A DNA stretch of 58,270 nt, taken from Succinivibrio dextrinosolvens (GTDB lineage: Bacteria > Pseudomonadota > Gammaproteobacteria > Enterobacterales > Succinivibrionaceae). Below the pieces are notes generated by a model that was given only the letters and a program-made list of their open reading frames with translations, was not told the DNA's origin and made no database searches. Location of the stretch: assembly GCF_900116345.1 (NCBI RefSeq), contig NZ_FPAH01000016.1:1-58270 (forward strand), read 5' to 3'. A program made the translations under genes and the position numbers. Numbering within the stretch: the first letter of the stretch is position 1; every line of letters starts with the position of its first letter. Positions 33,003-42,857 of the stretch are shown here, piece by piece.

Positions 33003-35600
33003 TTAGACAGCTACAATATTAACCAGTCTACCCTTTACGTAGATTGATTTCTTGATCTGCTTACCCTCGGTAAACTTCTGAGCTTCAGGAGTTTCTTTTG
33101 CCTTGGCAATAACTGTTTCCTCATCCTCATTAGGAGCAACGCTGATCTTCGCACGAACCTTGCCGTTGATCTGGACAACGATAGTGATCTCGTCTTCCTT
33201 CAGTGCTTCTTTATCGGCTACAGGCCAGGTCTCAGTGTCAATCTCGGTGGTATTACCAAGCATTGACCATAGCTTGAAGCAGATGTGAGGAACAATAGGG
33301 TACAGCATGATAATAACGTTATTATATACTTCATAACGTACTGCCATAGAAACTTCATCAGTTCCTGTGCACTTGTTAGCAAGGTTCAGAAGCTCCATGA
33401 TTGCAGCAATTGCTGTATTGAAGGTCTGTCTGCGACCGATATCATCGGTAACCTTCTCAATGGTTACGTGAAGCTCATGTCTTAGCTTCTTAAGCTCAGG
33501 AGTAAGTTTGCTCTTGTCCAGTTCAACCTTAGGACCTGCATTAACAAGATCCTGAACCTGAGACCATAGCTTACGCAGGAATCTCTGTGAACCTTCAACG
33601 CCTGACTGTCTCCACTCAAGAGTAAGTTCTGCTGGAGATGCGAATAACATGAACAGACGTACTGTATCAGCACCGTACATCTTAACCATGTACTCAGGAT
33701 CGATACCGTTAGCCTTTGACTTAGACATCTTGATCATGCCTTCATGATGCAGCTGATGTCCTTCCTTATCTACAGCTGAAACGATGTTACCCTTCTCATC
33801 ACGGGTAGGGAATGCGTCCAGTGGATTTACCCAGTTCTTGGTTCCCTTCTCGTCAAGATAATAGTAAGCATCCGCAAGTACCATGCCCTGACATAGTAGA
33901 CGCTTGAATGGCTCGTCATACTTAACCATTCCTGCATCTCTTAACAGTTTGAAGAAGAAACGAGAGTACAGAAGGTGTAATACAGCGTGCTCAATACCAC
34001 CGATATACTGATCAACTGGAAGCCAGTAGTTAGCTGCATCCTTGTCGAACATTTCCTTCTCATCACGAGGAGAGCAGTATCTTGCAAAGTACCATGATGA
34101 CTCCATGAATGTATCAAAGGTGTCGGTCTCACGGGTTGCACTTTTTCCTTCGTAAGTGGTCTTGTACCACTTTTCGTCGGTCTTCAGAGGAGAAATTACG
34201 CCGTTAATCTTAACGTCATAAGGAAGTTCAACAGGAAGATTCTCATCCTTCTCAGGAACAACCTCACCGGTCTCATCAATGGTCAGCATAGGGATTGGTG
34301 CTCCCCAGTAACGCTGACGGGAAATACCCCAGTCACGTAATCTGTAGTTTACCTTACGCTCTGCACAACCCATGCTCTCAAGCTTGTTTGCAATTGCCTT
34401 GAATGCCTCTTCAAAGTTCATGCCGTCAAATTCGCCAGAGTGGCAGGCAATTCCGTGTTCAACGAAAGCGTGCTCTGAAAGATCAGGATCTCCTGATTCC
34501 TTTGATTCCTTGATTACAGGAATGATTTCAATGCCGTACTTCTTTGCAAACTCATAATCACGCTGGTCGTGACCAGGTACAGACATAACAGCACCAGTAC
34601 CGTAATCCATGATAACGAAGTTAGCAACATAGATTGGTACCTTTCTGCCGGTAATAGGGTGAATAGCATACAGACCGGTTGCCATTCCTTTCTTTTCCAT
34701 GGTGGCAAGATCTGCTTCTGCAAACTTCTGAGTGCGGCATTCCTGACAGAAAGCTTCAAGCTCAGGATTGGTCTCGCAGCACTTCTTAACCAGCGGGTGG
34801 TTTGCAGAAATTGAAATGTAGGTAATACCCATGAAGGTATCTGGACGGGTGGTGTAAACAGTAAAGGTATCATCGCTTCCATCTACATTGAAGGTAATGT
34901 TCAGACCCTCAGAACGACCGATCCAGTTTTTCTGCATGGTACGAACACGCTCAGGCCAGCCCTCAAGCTTATCCAGATCATTTAAAAGTTCTTCTGCGTA
35001 GGCAGTGATCTTCAGATACCACTGAGGAATTTCCTTGATCTCAACCTTAGAACCGCATCTCCAGCAGCAGCCGTCTTCAACCTGCTCGTTGGCAAGCACG
35101 GTGTTGTCTACAGGACACCAGTTAACTGAAGAAACCTTCTTGTAAACAAGTCCTTTCTTGTATAGCTCACCGAAGAATTTCTGTTCCCACTTGTAGTACT
35201 CTGGACGGCAGGTTGCAACCTCACGAGCCCAGTCGTATGAAAGACCAAGTGACTTTAACTGTCCCTTCATGTAGGAAATGTTTTCATAGGTCCAGTCGCC
35301 TGGCTGCTTGTTATTCTTGATAGCAGCGTTCTCTGCAGGTAGACCGAAAGCATCCCAGCCGATAGGGGCCAGAACGTTTTTACCTAATAAACGATTGAAT
35401 CTGGCAATAACGTCACCTAGAGCATAGTTTCTAACATGACCTAAATGTAATCTGCCTGATGGATATGGAAACATTACTAGGCAGTAGTATTTCTCTTTGT
35501 TTTTATCTTCTGTTGCGTGGAAAGTCTGATGCTCTTCCCAGTATTTCTGTACTTCAGGTTCAATTTCCTGAGGATTGTAGGCAACTTTATTGTCAGCCAT
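33003..35600 (-). CDS. leuS: Leucyl-tRNA synthetase
   Basis: An 865-residue class I synthetase. HIGH motif in [11 protein letters not shown], Zn-binding cysteines in [19 protein letters not shown] and CCWRCG, the CP1 editing domain with TTRPDTFMG, and the KMSKSKANG motif are all present. The length is typical (E. coli 860). GGAGC lies ten bases before the ATG. It heads the minus-strand cluster. Confidence 0.98.
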   Translation of the reverse strand: MADNKVAYNPQEIEPEVQKYWEEHQTFHATEDKNKEKYYCLVMFPYPSGRLHLGHVRNYALGDVIARFNRLLGKNVLAPIGWDAFGLPAENAAIKNNKQPGDWTYENISYMKGQLKSLGLSYDWAREVATCRPEYYKWEQKFFGELYKKGLVYKKVSSVNWCPVDNTVLANEQVEDGCCWRCGSKVEIKEIPQWYLKITAYAEELLNDLDKLEGWPERVRTMQKNWIGRSEGLNITFNVDGSDDTFTVYTTRPDTFMGITYISISANHPLVKKCCETNPELEAFCQECRTQKFAEADLATMEKKGMATGLYAIHPITGRKVPIYVANFVIMDYGTGAVMSVPGHDQRDYEFAKKYGIEIIPVIKESKESGDPDLSEHAFVEHGIACHSGEFDGMNFEEAFKAIANKLESMGCAERKVNYRLRDWGISRQRYWGAPIPMLTIDETGEVVPEKDENLPVELPYDVKINGVISPLKTDEKWYKTTYEGKSATRETDTFDTFMESSWYFARYCSPRDEKEMFDKDAANYWLPVDQYIGGIEHAVLHLLYSRFFFKLLRDAGMVKYDEPFKRLLCQGMVLADAYYYLDEKGTKNWVNPLDAFPTRDEKGNIVSAVDKEGHQLHHEGMIKMSKSKANGIDPEYMVKMYGADTVRLFMLFASPAELTLEWRQSGVEGSQRFLRKLWSQVQDLVNAGPKVELDKSKLTPELKKLRHELHVTIEKVTDDIGRRQTFNTAIAAIMELLNLANKCTGTDEVSMAVRYEVYNNVIIMLYPIVPHICFKLWSMLGNTTEIDTETWPVADKEALKEDEITIVVQINGKVRAKISVAPNEDEETVIAKAKETPEAQKFTEGKQIKKSIYVKGRLVNIVAV

Positions 35601-35806
35601 GGACTAAGTGCTCCAAGTTAAAATTTAAAATTCTGTTAAATTCTATTCAAATTGAAAATAATCATATATTTTGCCACATTTATGCCATATTTTGACGAAT
35701 GCACTAGAAAAAATTTCTAAGAAAGTTTATTGGGACGTAAACTTAAAACTAGATGTTTGCTACTTTGTGTATAAGGAAATTTACGTAAACTTGGCAGAGT
35801 CTAATG

Positions 35807-35989
35807 TTAGAAGATAATGAGAATTACGGGCAGGAGAAGGGTGATTGCCAAAAGCAGATCTCTGTAGAACGTCTTTTTGAATCTGGTTTTAGGATTAACT
35901 TTATAGTTATAGTGGGTGTAAGCCCACAAGAAGGCCCAGAACCAGAGTGCCAGGATAATGAATTCTACAATTAAGCCTTTGTTAATCAT
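35807..35989 (-). CDS. Small two-helix membrane protein, hypothetical
   Basis: A possible 60-residue protein. Two hydrophobic segments (about residues 6-24 and 46-60) flank a basic middle rich in Lys, Arg and Thr (NYKVNPKTRFKKTFYRD), which fits an inner-membrane hairpin with a cytoplasmic loop. No clear Shine-Dalgarno sequence is seen. It is the only ORF in the 673-bp gap between leuS and the L,D-transpeptidase gene. I recognise no family; it may be real but could be chance. Confidence 0.4.
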   Translation of the reverse strand: MINKGLIVEFIILALWFWAFLWAYTHYNYKVNPKTRFKKTFYRDLLLAITLLLPVILIIF

Positions 35990-36273
35990 TTGATAAACTG
36001 AAATTTTTTCTAAATCTCAATGCTTCATCAGAATATCTTATGTATTCCATGAATAGATTATAACGAAATTTTTTGAATAAACCTATTGTTTGAACTCTTC
36101 TAACAATAGTCCAAAAATATGATCTGTGTTAAAATTACACTCCGGTACGGAGTATAATCAAGTACCTGAATGCTTCAGGTTTTCATGCAGTATCATATTT
36201 GCATAATCCTAGGGAAGCCTTAGTCCTTAGACATACGTCTTTGGATATTAAACAAGATATTAATGAGACAATC
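35990..36273 (+). promoter_or_regulatory. Promoter with operator-like dyad and 5' leader of the L,D-transpeptidase gene
   Basis: TATAAT at 36153-36158 with TTAAAA at 36129-36134 (18-bp spacer). The spacer holds a perfect dyad ACTCCG-GTA-CGGAGT (36139-36153) ending on the first base of the -10. The predicted transcript starts about 36165, exactly where a 7-bp hairpin ACCTGAA / TTCAGGT (36164-36170, 36174-36180) would cap the 5' end. The rest up to the start codon at 36274 is an untranslated leader. The stretch 35990-36128 shows nothing I can name. Confidence 0.55.
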
Positions 36274-37188
36274 ATGTATAAGAAATTAGCTCTAGCTTTT
36301 GCTTTTCTTTCTTCTGTTACAGCTGTAAATGCAACCAATGTTTACAATCTAAATGGCAACCGAGTAGTTGGCGAGGAGCAGATCTATCAGATCGATCCTA
36401 ACGGTATTACCACTCTTGAATATGTTGCAGCTGAGTATCATTTAGGACTTTCCAACATGATAGAGGCTAATCCGGAGGTTGATCCTATTGTTCCTCTGAA
36501 AGGTCTTAATCTTGTTGTTCCAACCAAGCTGATCCTGCCTGATACTGTTCATGAAGGCATTATTGTTAATTCTGCTGAAATGCGTCTTTACTATTACAAC
36601 AAGGGTAGAGTTGAAGTTTATCCAATCGGTATCGGTCAGATTGGAAAGGGTACTCCTTTGGCCTGGACTACCAAGGTTGAGCGTAAGAAGGCAGGTCCTA
36701 CCTGGACTCCTACTGCAGCCATGAGAGCAGAATATGCTGCTGAAGGTGAGTATCTCCCTCCTGTAGTTCCTGCTGGTCCTGATAATCCAATGGGACTTTA
36801 TGCCATGTATGTTGGAAAACTTTACGCTATTCATGGAACCAATGCTGATTTCGGTATTGGTCTTCGTGTAAGTCATGGCTGTGTTCGTCTGCGTAATGAG
36901 GATAACGAGGAGTTATTCCATAAGGTTCCTGTTGGTACTAGAGTTCAGTTTATCAACGAACCAATAAAGACTGCAGTAGAGCCAAACGGAGATATTTATA
37001 TTGAAGTTCATCAGCCATTATCGAGAAGTCAGTCTGAATTTGATAATTTTGATGCAAATGTTCCTTTCTCATTTACAAAGTCTCAACTAGAATTCTTTAA
37101 GGATCCTCGAATTAATCAGGACATTTTGCAGCGAGCTCTTCATGAGAGAACCGGCAGACCTGTTTTGCTAAATCCAGTGGAATTTTAG
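36274..37188 (+). CDS. L,D-transpeptidase (ErfK/YbiS/YcfS/YnhG family)
   Basis: 304 residues from [15 protein letters not shown], chosen because it gives a clean signal peptide (cleavage near VNA, residue 20); the longer frame starts 25 codons upstream with a hydrophilic prefix. A LysM-like domain (about residues 40-90, [31 protein letters not shown]) precedes the YkuD domain with the catalytic SHGCVRLRN (His201, Cys203). Such enzymes form 3-3 cross-links or attach Braun lipoprotein to peptidoglycan; the order LysM-YkuD matches the E. coli YbiS group. The next gene follows after 8 bp on the same strand. Confidence 0.93.
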   Translation: MYKKLALAFAFLSSVTAVNATNVYNLNGNRVVGEEQIYQIDPNGITTLEYVAAEYHLGLSNMIEANPEVDPIVPLKGLNLVVPTKLILPDTVHEGIIVNSAEMRLYYYNKGRVEVYPIGIGQIGKGTPLAWTTKVERKKAGPTWTPTAAMRAEYAAEGEYLPPVVPAGPDNPMGLYAMYVGKLYAIHGTNADFGIGLRVSHGCVRLRNEDNEELFHKVPVGTRVQFINEPIKTAVEPNGDIYIEVHQPLSRSQSEFDNFDANVPFSFTKSQLEFFKDPRINQDILQRALHERTGRPVLLNPVEF

Positions 37189-37196
37189 AGAATTAA

Positions 37197-39809
37197 GTGA
37201 TTCATGCTAAAACTGTAATTGCAATGGTTTTATTTGGTCTGATGTATCAGCATCAGGCCATGGCTAATTCTGACTCCTCAACTTATCCCTCTCAGGCCGT
37301 AGGCCACTACCAACACAATGATATTCACAGACTTTTCTCTGATCTCAAAGAGTCCGACAAGATTTTTGTAAGCAGAAATTCTCTGTTTAAACCATATGTT
37401 GTGACTGATGAGAATGAAATAAAAGAACTGTTTTCCGTCAGAGCAAAAGGAATTAATCCTCCATCACAGATGGGAACACTGGAGTTTTCTCCATCAAAAA
37501 TGACCTGGGTTAATGCATCCTCTATCCTTTCATTCCTTTTCAGAAGATATGTTGCTGACAACCAGACTTTTAATGTTCCTTTTGTGGCAAGTACGGACAG
37601 AGATAGACCTTCAAGAGCGTATGATCTGCATTACAATGCCTCTAATTTATGCTCAGGAATGGGATTTTTTGAGTCTAATCTGAAAAATGTCTGTGTTTTG
37701 GACAAACATGATAACTTTGGTCTGGTAGAGATTAACTATAATCCTGATATCGGTTTATTCAGTTCAACCTACAGAATAAGACTGCTGCCTGAAAATGGTG
37801 TACAGGAATCTTTATCTCATAAGTTGTTTTTAACTTTTGCCTCTCTTATTGGTGTGTACTCAAATCATAATCAGGTTGGCTTTAGATCTCCTCTTTCTAC
37901 TTTTGATTACCACTTAACCAATAATAATACTTTTATAACAGAGAATGTTAAATTTTCAGATTTACAGAAAAAATGTGAATATGACTCATTCTCTGCCTGT
38001 CACTTCAAGTTTGTGGGAGAGAATACAGAAAATCTTTTAGCAGATGGAAAAAAAATAACAAGCCAAAGCGATTTTTCTTCAAAGAAGAGATTCAGTGTTC
38101 ATTTCACCAAGAGTGGATCTCCAAAGCTTAATCTCAATAACAGTATTCTTTCTGGTTCTTCCTATATAAATTACGGCTTCTATAATCAGGCTGAGCTGGA
38201 GATGTTCCGAGATATTGGCTATAACATCAATACAGCCGAGTTCTTCGGAACTTCTATCTACAATTCAGGTACTCCTGAGAAAAGAGTGGTATACAATATC
38301 ACTTCTTCCTTTACTGCCTCCAATGGCGAGTTAAGACCTTTCAAGCAGGAAAAGGCTTCTATAGTGCCTCTTTCCATTGGAACCCACATTTACGGAAGCT
38401 ACAATGACGTAACCCAGTCAGGAATTATCGCAAGTCAGGGCTTTGGCAGTATTGGTATCCGTGTTGACGGCTCCAGAAACAGACTCCTGATTCCTAAATC
38501 ATCTTCTATTATTGAAAACGGTGAATCAGCTACCGGTCTTGCTGTAACTTACGGACGAAACAACATCATTGATATCCGTGGCGATGTTGAAGCTAGCGGT
38601 GTAGATGGAACAGCACTGCGTTTTGATTTTGGATCAAATGTTCTGTCTGATTTAAAAGAGTTCCGTGGTTCATACAGAAGAGTTCGAACCTATGATTATC
38701 TTCAGAGAAAAATCTCCAAGGAGCAAGCTGAAAGCTACAACGTTCCAATTGATATCAGAGGCCCTCTGGTTTCGTCTCTGAACATTTCAGGAAAGATTAC
38801 CGGCAAGAAGTACTCTATTTATATAGATGATTCTGCTCATGTAGAAAACATAAACCTTACCAGTAAAGCAAAGATCAATGGAGATATTGTTTCCAAGTGG
38901 AGTTATTTTGTAGCTCCTGATGGTAAGTCTTTATACTCAAAGGCATATAATCCAAAGCTTCTTGCGGGCAAGCTTCATTTTGATGCTGCATATGGTGAGA
39001 ATCTAAATATGCCTTTCTTTGTTAAGAAGCTGGCAACTAACATCAATCTTGGTGTTAAGAAAAAGAATAAAGCCAAGGATTTTACTTCTGACAACATTGT
39101 TTCTGATTCCAAGTCGCATGTGGAAATCAATGGCAATATCATCGGTAAAACGCTCAACCTGTTAAGTTATGGTGGTATGAGCGATATTATTGGTTTGATA
39201 AACATCAATCGTCTTTATATTAAAGATTCTTCTGTCTATATTGCTCCTACTAAGGATGGAACCAACTCAGTTGTGGAGATTCTTGATCTCAACAGAGGCG
39301 GTCAGCTTGATTTGACCAATGGTGGCAGTCAGACTTTCATTGTTAAGGAAAAGGCTTCCATATCAAGTAATGCTGTAATCTGTCTTGATGCTGACAAGGA
39401 CGGAATGATTATAGATGATATTAAGTTTGAGGGCAGTCTGTTTGCTCCTGATGGAGTAGTAAATATTGAGCCTGGTATCTCCTATAATGACGTTAAGCGC
39501 TATTCATCTGATCCTAAGGCTCTGCTTGAGTTCATGAATAACTTCGTAAGACAGGCCAATCAGAAACTAGATAAATACCATGCCTATACCAGATTCCCTA
39601 AACATCTGTGGTATACACAGGGGGGCATGGGTAGAACCGTTAACTGCTCATCTCGCGGATGTTATATCGGTGATTTTATCAATACCTACAGCAACGCAAC
39701 CAAACCTCTGCCAATGTGGAGATATATCCTAAGTATTGCAGGATGTATTCTGATGCTGGCTTTCTCTGTTGTTCTGATTAGAAAGACTGGTTCTGGTCGT
39801 TATGGCTAG
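37197..39809 (+). CDS. Large beta-helix, autotransporter-passenger-like envelope protein without a beta-barrel
   Basis: An 870-residue exported protein. The signal peptide covers about residues 1-23 (AMA site). After a globular N-terminal region, the segment from about residue 340 to 500 contains the signature of bacterial autotransporter passengers: AELEMFRDIGYNINTAEFF, THIYGSYNDVTQSGII, GSIGIRVDGSRN, TGLAVTYGRNN, GTALRFDFGSN. Repetitive beta strands continue towards residue 750. Relatives with this signature normally end in an outer-membrane beta-barrel. Here the C-terminus is instead a single hydrophobic helix (about residues 843-861) followed by RKTGSGRYG. It follows the L,D-transpeptidase gene by 8 bp. 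Function unknown. Confidence 0.8.
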   Translation: MIHAKTVIAMVLFGLMYQHQAMANSDSSTYPSQAVGHYQHNDIHRLFSDLKESDKIFVSRNSLFKPYVVTDENEIKELFSVRAKGINPPSQMGTLEFSPSKMTWVNASSILSFLFRRYVADNQTFNVPFVASTDRDRPSRAYDLHYNASNLCSGMGFFESNLKNVCVLDKHDNFGLVEINYNPDIGLFSSTYRIRLLPENGVQESLSHKLFLTFASLIGVYSNHNQVGFRSPLSTFDYHLTNNNTFITENVKFSDLQKKCEYDSFSACHFKFVGENTENLLADGKKITSQSDFSSKKRFSVHFTKSGSPKLNLNNSILSGSSYINYGFYNQAELEMFRDIGYNINTAEFFGTSIYNSGTPEKRVVYNITSSFTASNGELRPFKQEKASIVPLSIGTHIYGSYNDVTQSGIIASQGFGSIGIRVDGSRNRLLIPKSSSIIENGESATGLAVTYGRNNIIDIRGDVEASGVDGTALRFDFGSNVLSDLKEFRGSYRRVRTYDYLQRKISKEQAESYNVPIDIRGPLVSSLNISGKITGKKYSIYIDDSAHVENINLTSKAKINGDIVSKWSYFVAPDGKSLYSKAYNPKLLAGKLHFDAAYGENLNMPFFVKKLATNINLGVKKKNKAKDFTSDNIVSDSKSHVEINGNIIGKTLNLLSYGGMSDIIGLININRLYIKDSSVYIAPTKDGTNSVVEILDLNRGGQLDLTNGGSQTFIVKEKASISSNAVICLDADKDGMIIDDIKFEGSLFAPDGVVNIEPGISYNDVKRYSSDPKALLEFMNNFVRQANQKLDKYHAYTRFPKHLWYTQGGMGRTVNCSSRGCYIGDFINTYSNATKPLPMWRYILSIAGCILMLAFSVVLIRKTGSGRYG

Positions 39810-39831
39810 TAGTTAAGATAAGAAATTATTT

Positions 39832-39867
39832 CTCTGGTAACAGGAAAAGTGTTACCAGAGATTTTTT
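39832..39867 (+). terminator. Terminator after the beta-helix protein gene
   Basis: CTCTGGTAACA / TGTTACCAGAG, a perfect 11-bp stem with a seven-base loop, then ATTTTTTC. It separates the convergent plus-strand gene and lnt. Confidence 0.88.
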
Positions 39868-39874
39868 CTTCTGG

Positions 39875-41473
39875 TTAAGGTCTAACCAGCTTTGTCATTG
39901 TTTCTTTGGTAGGATCATCTTTCTGTCTTAATCCGCGAATACCTAAACCAAACAGTATCAGCAGAAGAAGGAACAGAGTCTGTGTTCCATATTTTGAATA
40001 GAAAGTCTGTCCCTTAACAGGTGAGAACTGTACGGTCAGAACTCCTTCCTTATCCTGAGGAAGTCTGTCCACAACTTTTCCATTCTCATCAATGTAAGCT
40101 GTAATGCCACTGTTGGTGCAGCGCAGCATTGGTTTTTGAAGTTCCATTGATCTCATTCTGGCAATATTCAGATGCTGCTGTGGTGCCTGAGTAGGTCCGA
40201 ACCAGGAATCATTGGAAACCATAATAATTCCGTTGGTCTGTTCTGAATCCATGGAGGAGATCACCTCAGGGAAAATTGCCTCATAGCAGATTGCAGGAAT
40301 GAACTTATGATCATTGATGGCGATTGGCTGCTGTTCATCAGCACCATAGCTGAATGAAGAGTTTGGAATTACGAATATAGAGCCTAGAGGTCTTAGTAAA
40401 TCCTCGAAAGGTACAAATTCTCCAAATGGAACAAGCTTTCTCTTCTGATATGGAAGATCATGGGCTAGATCTGCTCCCTCACCGATACGGACTATTGAGT
40501 TGTAAATCTTCTCCTGAGCTGTTGTGAAGATACCTGTAACAAGGGCTGACCTGTCATTCTTGAATACGGTATCCAGATCACCAATGAGCTCAGCGGATGA
40601 ATAGTAATCAACAGGTAGTGCGGATTCTGACCAGACGACAATCTTAGAATTGGATATCTTTGGTTTGGTAAGTGTCCAGTAGGTTGAGAATATTTCGTTT
40701 ACGCTTGCAGCATTGTTATGTACGGACTGTGTGATGTTTGCCTGTACCAGAGATGCATTGACGCTTGGCATTTTTTCAACCTGAGGAATGTTCTCAAGGA
40801 AAACTCCAACAACAAGAATCATTGCTGCGATAGGCAGGAACAGGAACTTTCTCATAGCTGTAAGAGCAAGAGCTGCACTTAGAACATAAAGTGCCAGATT
40901 GATACCTCTTACACCAATAAACGGAGCATAGTTCTTAAGAGGTCCTTCTACACATGAATAACCTGCATAAAGCCAAGGGAAACCTGTCAGGAAGTAGTAT
41001 ACAAAATAATCTGCAAGGAAGAATCCGATCGGTACAAAACAGCACAGATATACTGATTTTTTCTTTTTTGCAATGTTAAAAGCCATCATATTCAGAATGG
41101 CATATGGAAAGGCGATATATCCGAATGAAAATCCAAAAACAATGGCATAGGATAAAACGAGAGGAACCTGTCCAAAACCTTCCATTACAAAGTTCAGCCA
41201 GGTCAGAGACAGCGTGCCGTAGGTTCCGAAGAAAAGCAGGGAAATAACTCCAACTTGTGGTGTGTATTTGCAGGTGTAAAGCTGCATCATGAAAAAGCCC
41301 AGCGCAATTACTGCAAAAGGCCACTTCTCAACAGGGGCAATTGATAAACTCATAATTGCGCCCAGTACCACTGAGGATGCACACATTCCAAGTGGTTTAT
41401 TAACCAGAGTCAGCAGTCTCTTGCCATCAAGCAGACTGGATAGAATAAAGTATAATTTAATAAAAAACTGCAT
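39875..41473 (-). CDS. lnt: Apolipoprotein N-acyltransferase
   Basis: A 532-residue inner-membrane protein that adds the third acyl chain to lipoproteins. Several N-terminal membrane helices precede the nitrilase domain with the catalytic Glu283 (VVWSESALPVDYY), a Lys near 344 (YQKRKLVPFGEFVP) and Cys396 (IPAICYEAIFPE). One C-terminal helix follows. The start lies one base after the ybeX stop region. It is the last gene of miaB-ybeZ-ybeY-ybeX-lnt, the standard gammaproteobacterial order. Confidence 0.95.
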   Translation of the reverse strand: MQFFIKLYFILSSLLDGKRLLTLVNKPLGMCASSVVLGAIMSLSIAPVEKWPFAVIALGFFMMQLYTCKYTPQVGVISLLFFGTYGTLSLTWLNFVMEGFGQVPLVLSYAIVFGFSFGYIAFPYAILNMMAFNIAKKKKSVYLCCFVPIGFFLADYFVYYFLTGFPWLYAGYSCVEGPLKNYAPFIGVRGINLALYVLSAALALTAMRKFLFLPIAAMILVVGVFLENIPQVEKMPSVNASLVQANITQSVHNNAASVNEIFSTYWTLTKPKISNSKIVVWSESALPVDYYSSAELIGDLDTVFKNDRSALVTGIFTTAQEKIYNSIVRIGEGADLAHDLPYQKRKLVPFGEFVPFEDLLRPLGSIFVIPNSSFSYGADEQQPIAINDHKFIPAICYEAIFPEVISSMDSEQTNGIIMVSNDSWFGPTQAPQQHLNIARMRSMELQKPMLRCTNSGITAYIDENGKVVDRLPQDKEGVLTVQFSPVKGQTFYSKYGTQTLFLLLLILFGLGIRGLRQKDDPTKETMTKLVRP

Positions 41474-41474
41474 A

Positions 41475-42338
41475 TTACTGCTTACTGTCCTGATCTGTGG
41501 TTGGAGGCGTTACCTCAAGAAGATGCACTCTTCTGTCATTAGCTTCCAGTACCTTGATTTCAAAGCCCTCAATGGTAAGCTTCTCCCCTATGTTAGGGAA
41601 TTTGCCCAGCATATGAGTGGTCAGTCCCGCTATGGTGTCAACTTCTGCAAGCTCTGAGAATTTTGTGTTAAAGAATTCGTCGAATTCCTCTAGCTCAGTT
41701 ACTCCGCTGACAATGAAGGACTTTCCTTCCTTTGATTTTACAATATGCTCAGAGTTAACCTCAGTATCATATTCATCATCAATGTCGCCAACGATAACCT
41801 CAAGGACGTCCTCAATGGTTACAAGGCCAGATACTCCACCGAATTCATCCACTACGATTGCAATGTGGAATCGGTTCTGCTGGAACTCCTTTAACATGGA
41901 ATTAACACGTTTGGCTTCCGGCACGATAATAGGGGCGCGAAGAATTGATTTGATAGAACCGCCTTCAAGTTCCTTTAAACCGCAGGCATAAGGGATCAGA
42001 TCTTTTGCCAAAAGAACGCCGACGATGTGGTCCTTATCTTCTCCGATTACAGGGTAACGGGAGTGTGCAGTCTGAAGGACGATTTTGGCAGCATCCTCAA
42101 TGGTGCTGTTAACATGAATGGTAACAATCTCGTTTGCAGGGATCATTACGTCAGAAACACGAAGTCTGTTGATATCAAAGATACCCTGAAGCATTTCCTC
42201 GGTATCTTCATCGATAATCTCATTTTCCGAAGCTTCGCGGATAACCTGTTCGAGTTCATCCTGATTGGTTGGTTCAGTTTTTTTTGAAAAAATCTTTGAT
42301 AAAAAGGAACTATGTTCCTCGTCATGATTATCTGTCAT
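41475..42338 (-). CDS. corC: CorC/YbeX family CBS-domain protein
   Basis: 287 residues from the ATG at 42338 (a TTG four codons upstream is less likely). Two CBS domains (about residues 60-185, RVSDVMIPANEI to IEDVLEVIVGDIDDE) are followed by a CorC_HlyC transporter-associated domain. It lacks the N-terminal DUF21 membrane domain, as E. coli YbeX does (292 residues). Linked to cobalt/magnesium resistance and, in E. coli, to ribosome metabolism. It is 42 bp downstream of ybeY. Confidence 0.94.
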   Translation of the reverse strand: MTDNHDEEHSSFLSKIFSKKTEPTNQDELEQVIREASENEIIDEDTEEMLQGIFDINRLRVSDVMIPANEIVTIHVNSTIEDAAKIVLQTAHSRYPVIGEDKDHIVGVLLAKDLIPYACGLKELEGGSIKSILRAPIIVPEAKRVNSMLKEFQQNRFHIAIVVDEFGGVSGLVTIEDVLEVIVGDIDDEYDTEVNSEHIVKSKEGKSFIVSGVTELEEFDEFFNTKFSELAEVDTIAGLTTHMLGKFPNIGEKLTIEGFEIKVLEANDRRVHLLEVTPPTTDQDSKQ

Positions 42339-42380
42339 AGTTTTTTCCAAATGTGTTTATTCTTCTATGCTTGTTCAACC

Positions 42381-42857
42381 TTAGAATTCGTCATCCTTGT
42401 AAGGATTCTCATAGCCAAGCTCTTCCATGGCCTTAACCTCTAAAGGTTCCATTTCCTTAGCATCATCTTCTTCAATATGGTCGTATCCGATAAGATGCAG
42501 ACAACCATGAACAATCAGATGAGCAAAATGCTCCTCAAGAGTCTTGTTCTGTTCTTTACACTCGCGTTCTAATACTTCCTTGCAGACTACAAGATCACCA
42601 AGTAATGGCAGATCATCTACTCCCTCCGGAAGCTCAAACGGGAAAGACAGAATATTTGTTGGTCTGTCCACATGTCTGTAGGTGGAATTGAGGTGATGAA
42701 TCTCCTCAGAGTCCACCATACGGATGGTGATTTCACTATCCTTGTTTCTGCCGCCGGTTTTAAGGGCAACAGTAGCCCATTTAGTCATAAGCTCCAGTGA
42801 TGGATAACTTTCAAGTTTCTCGTCTGTAGCAATCTGCAGATCAATTATTACTTGCAT
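42381..42857 (-). CDS. ybeY: Endoribonuclease YbeY
   Basis: 158 residues from MQVIIDLQIATDE, which aligns with the E. coli start MSQVILDLQLA; a longer frame begins 37 codons upstream inside ybeZ and is unlikely. The conserved TYRHVDRPTNILSFPFE and the Zn-binding HGCLHLIGYDH are present. YbeY acts in 16S rRNA 3'-end maturation and late quality control. The gene overlaps the ybeZ end by 17 bp. Confidence 0.95.
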   Translation of the reverse strand: MQVIIDLQIATDEKLESYPSLELMTKWATVALKTGGRNKDSEITIRMVDSEEIHHLNSTYRHVDRPTNILSFPFELPEGVDDLPLLGDLVVCKEVLERECKEQNKTLEEHFAHLIVHGCLHLIGYDHIEEDDAKEMEPLEVKAMEELGYENPYKDDEF

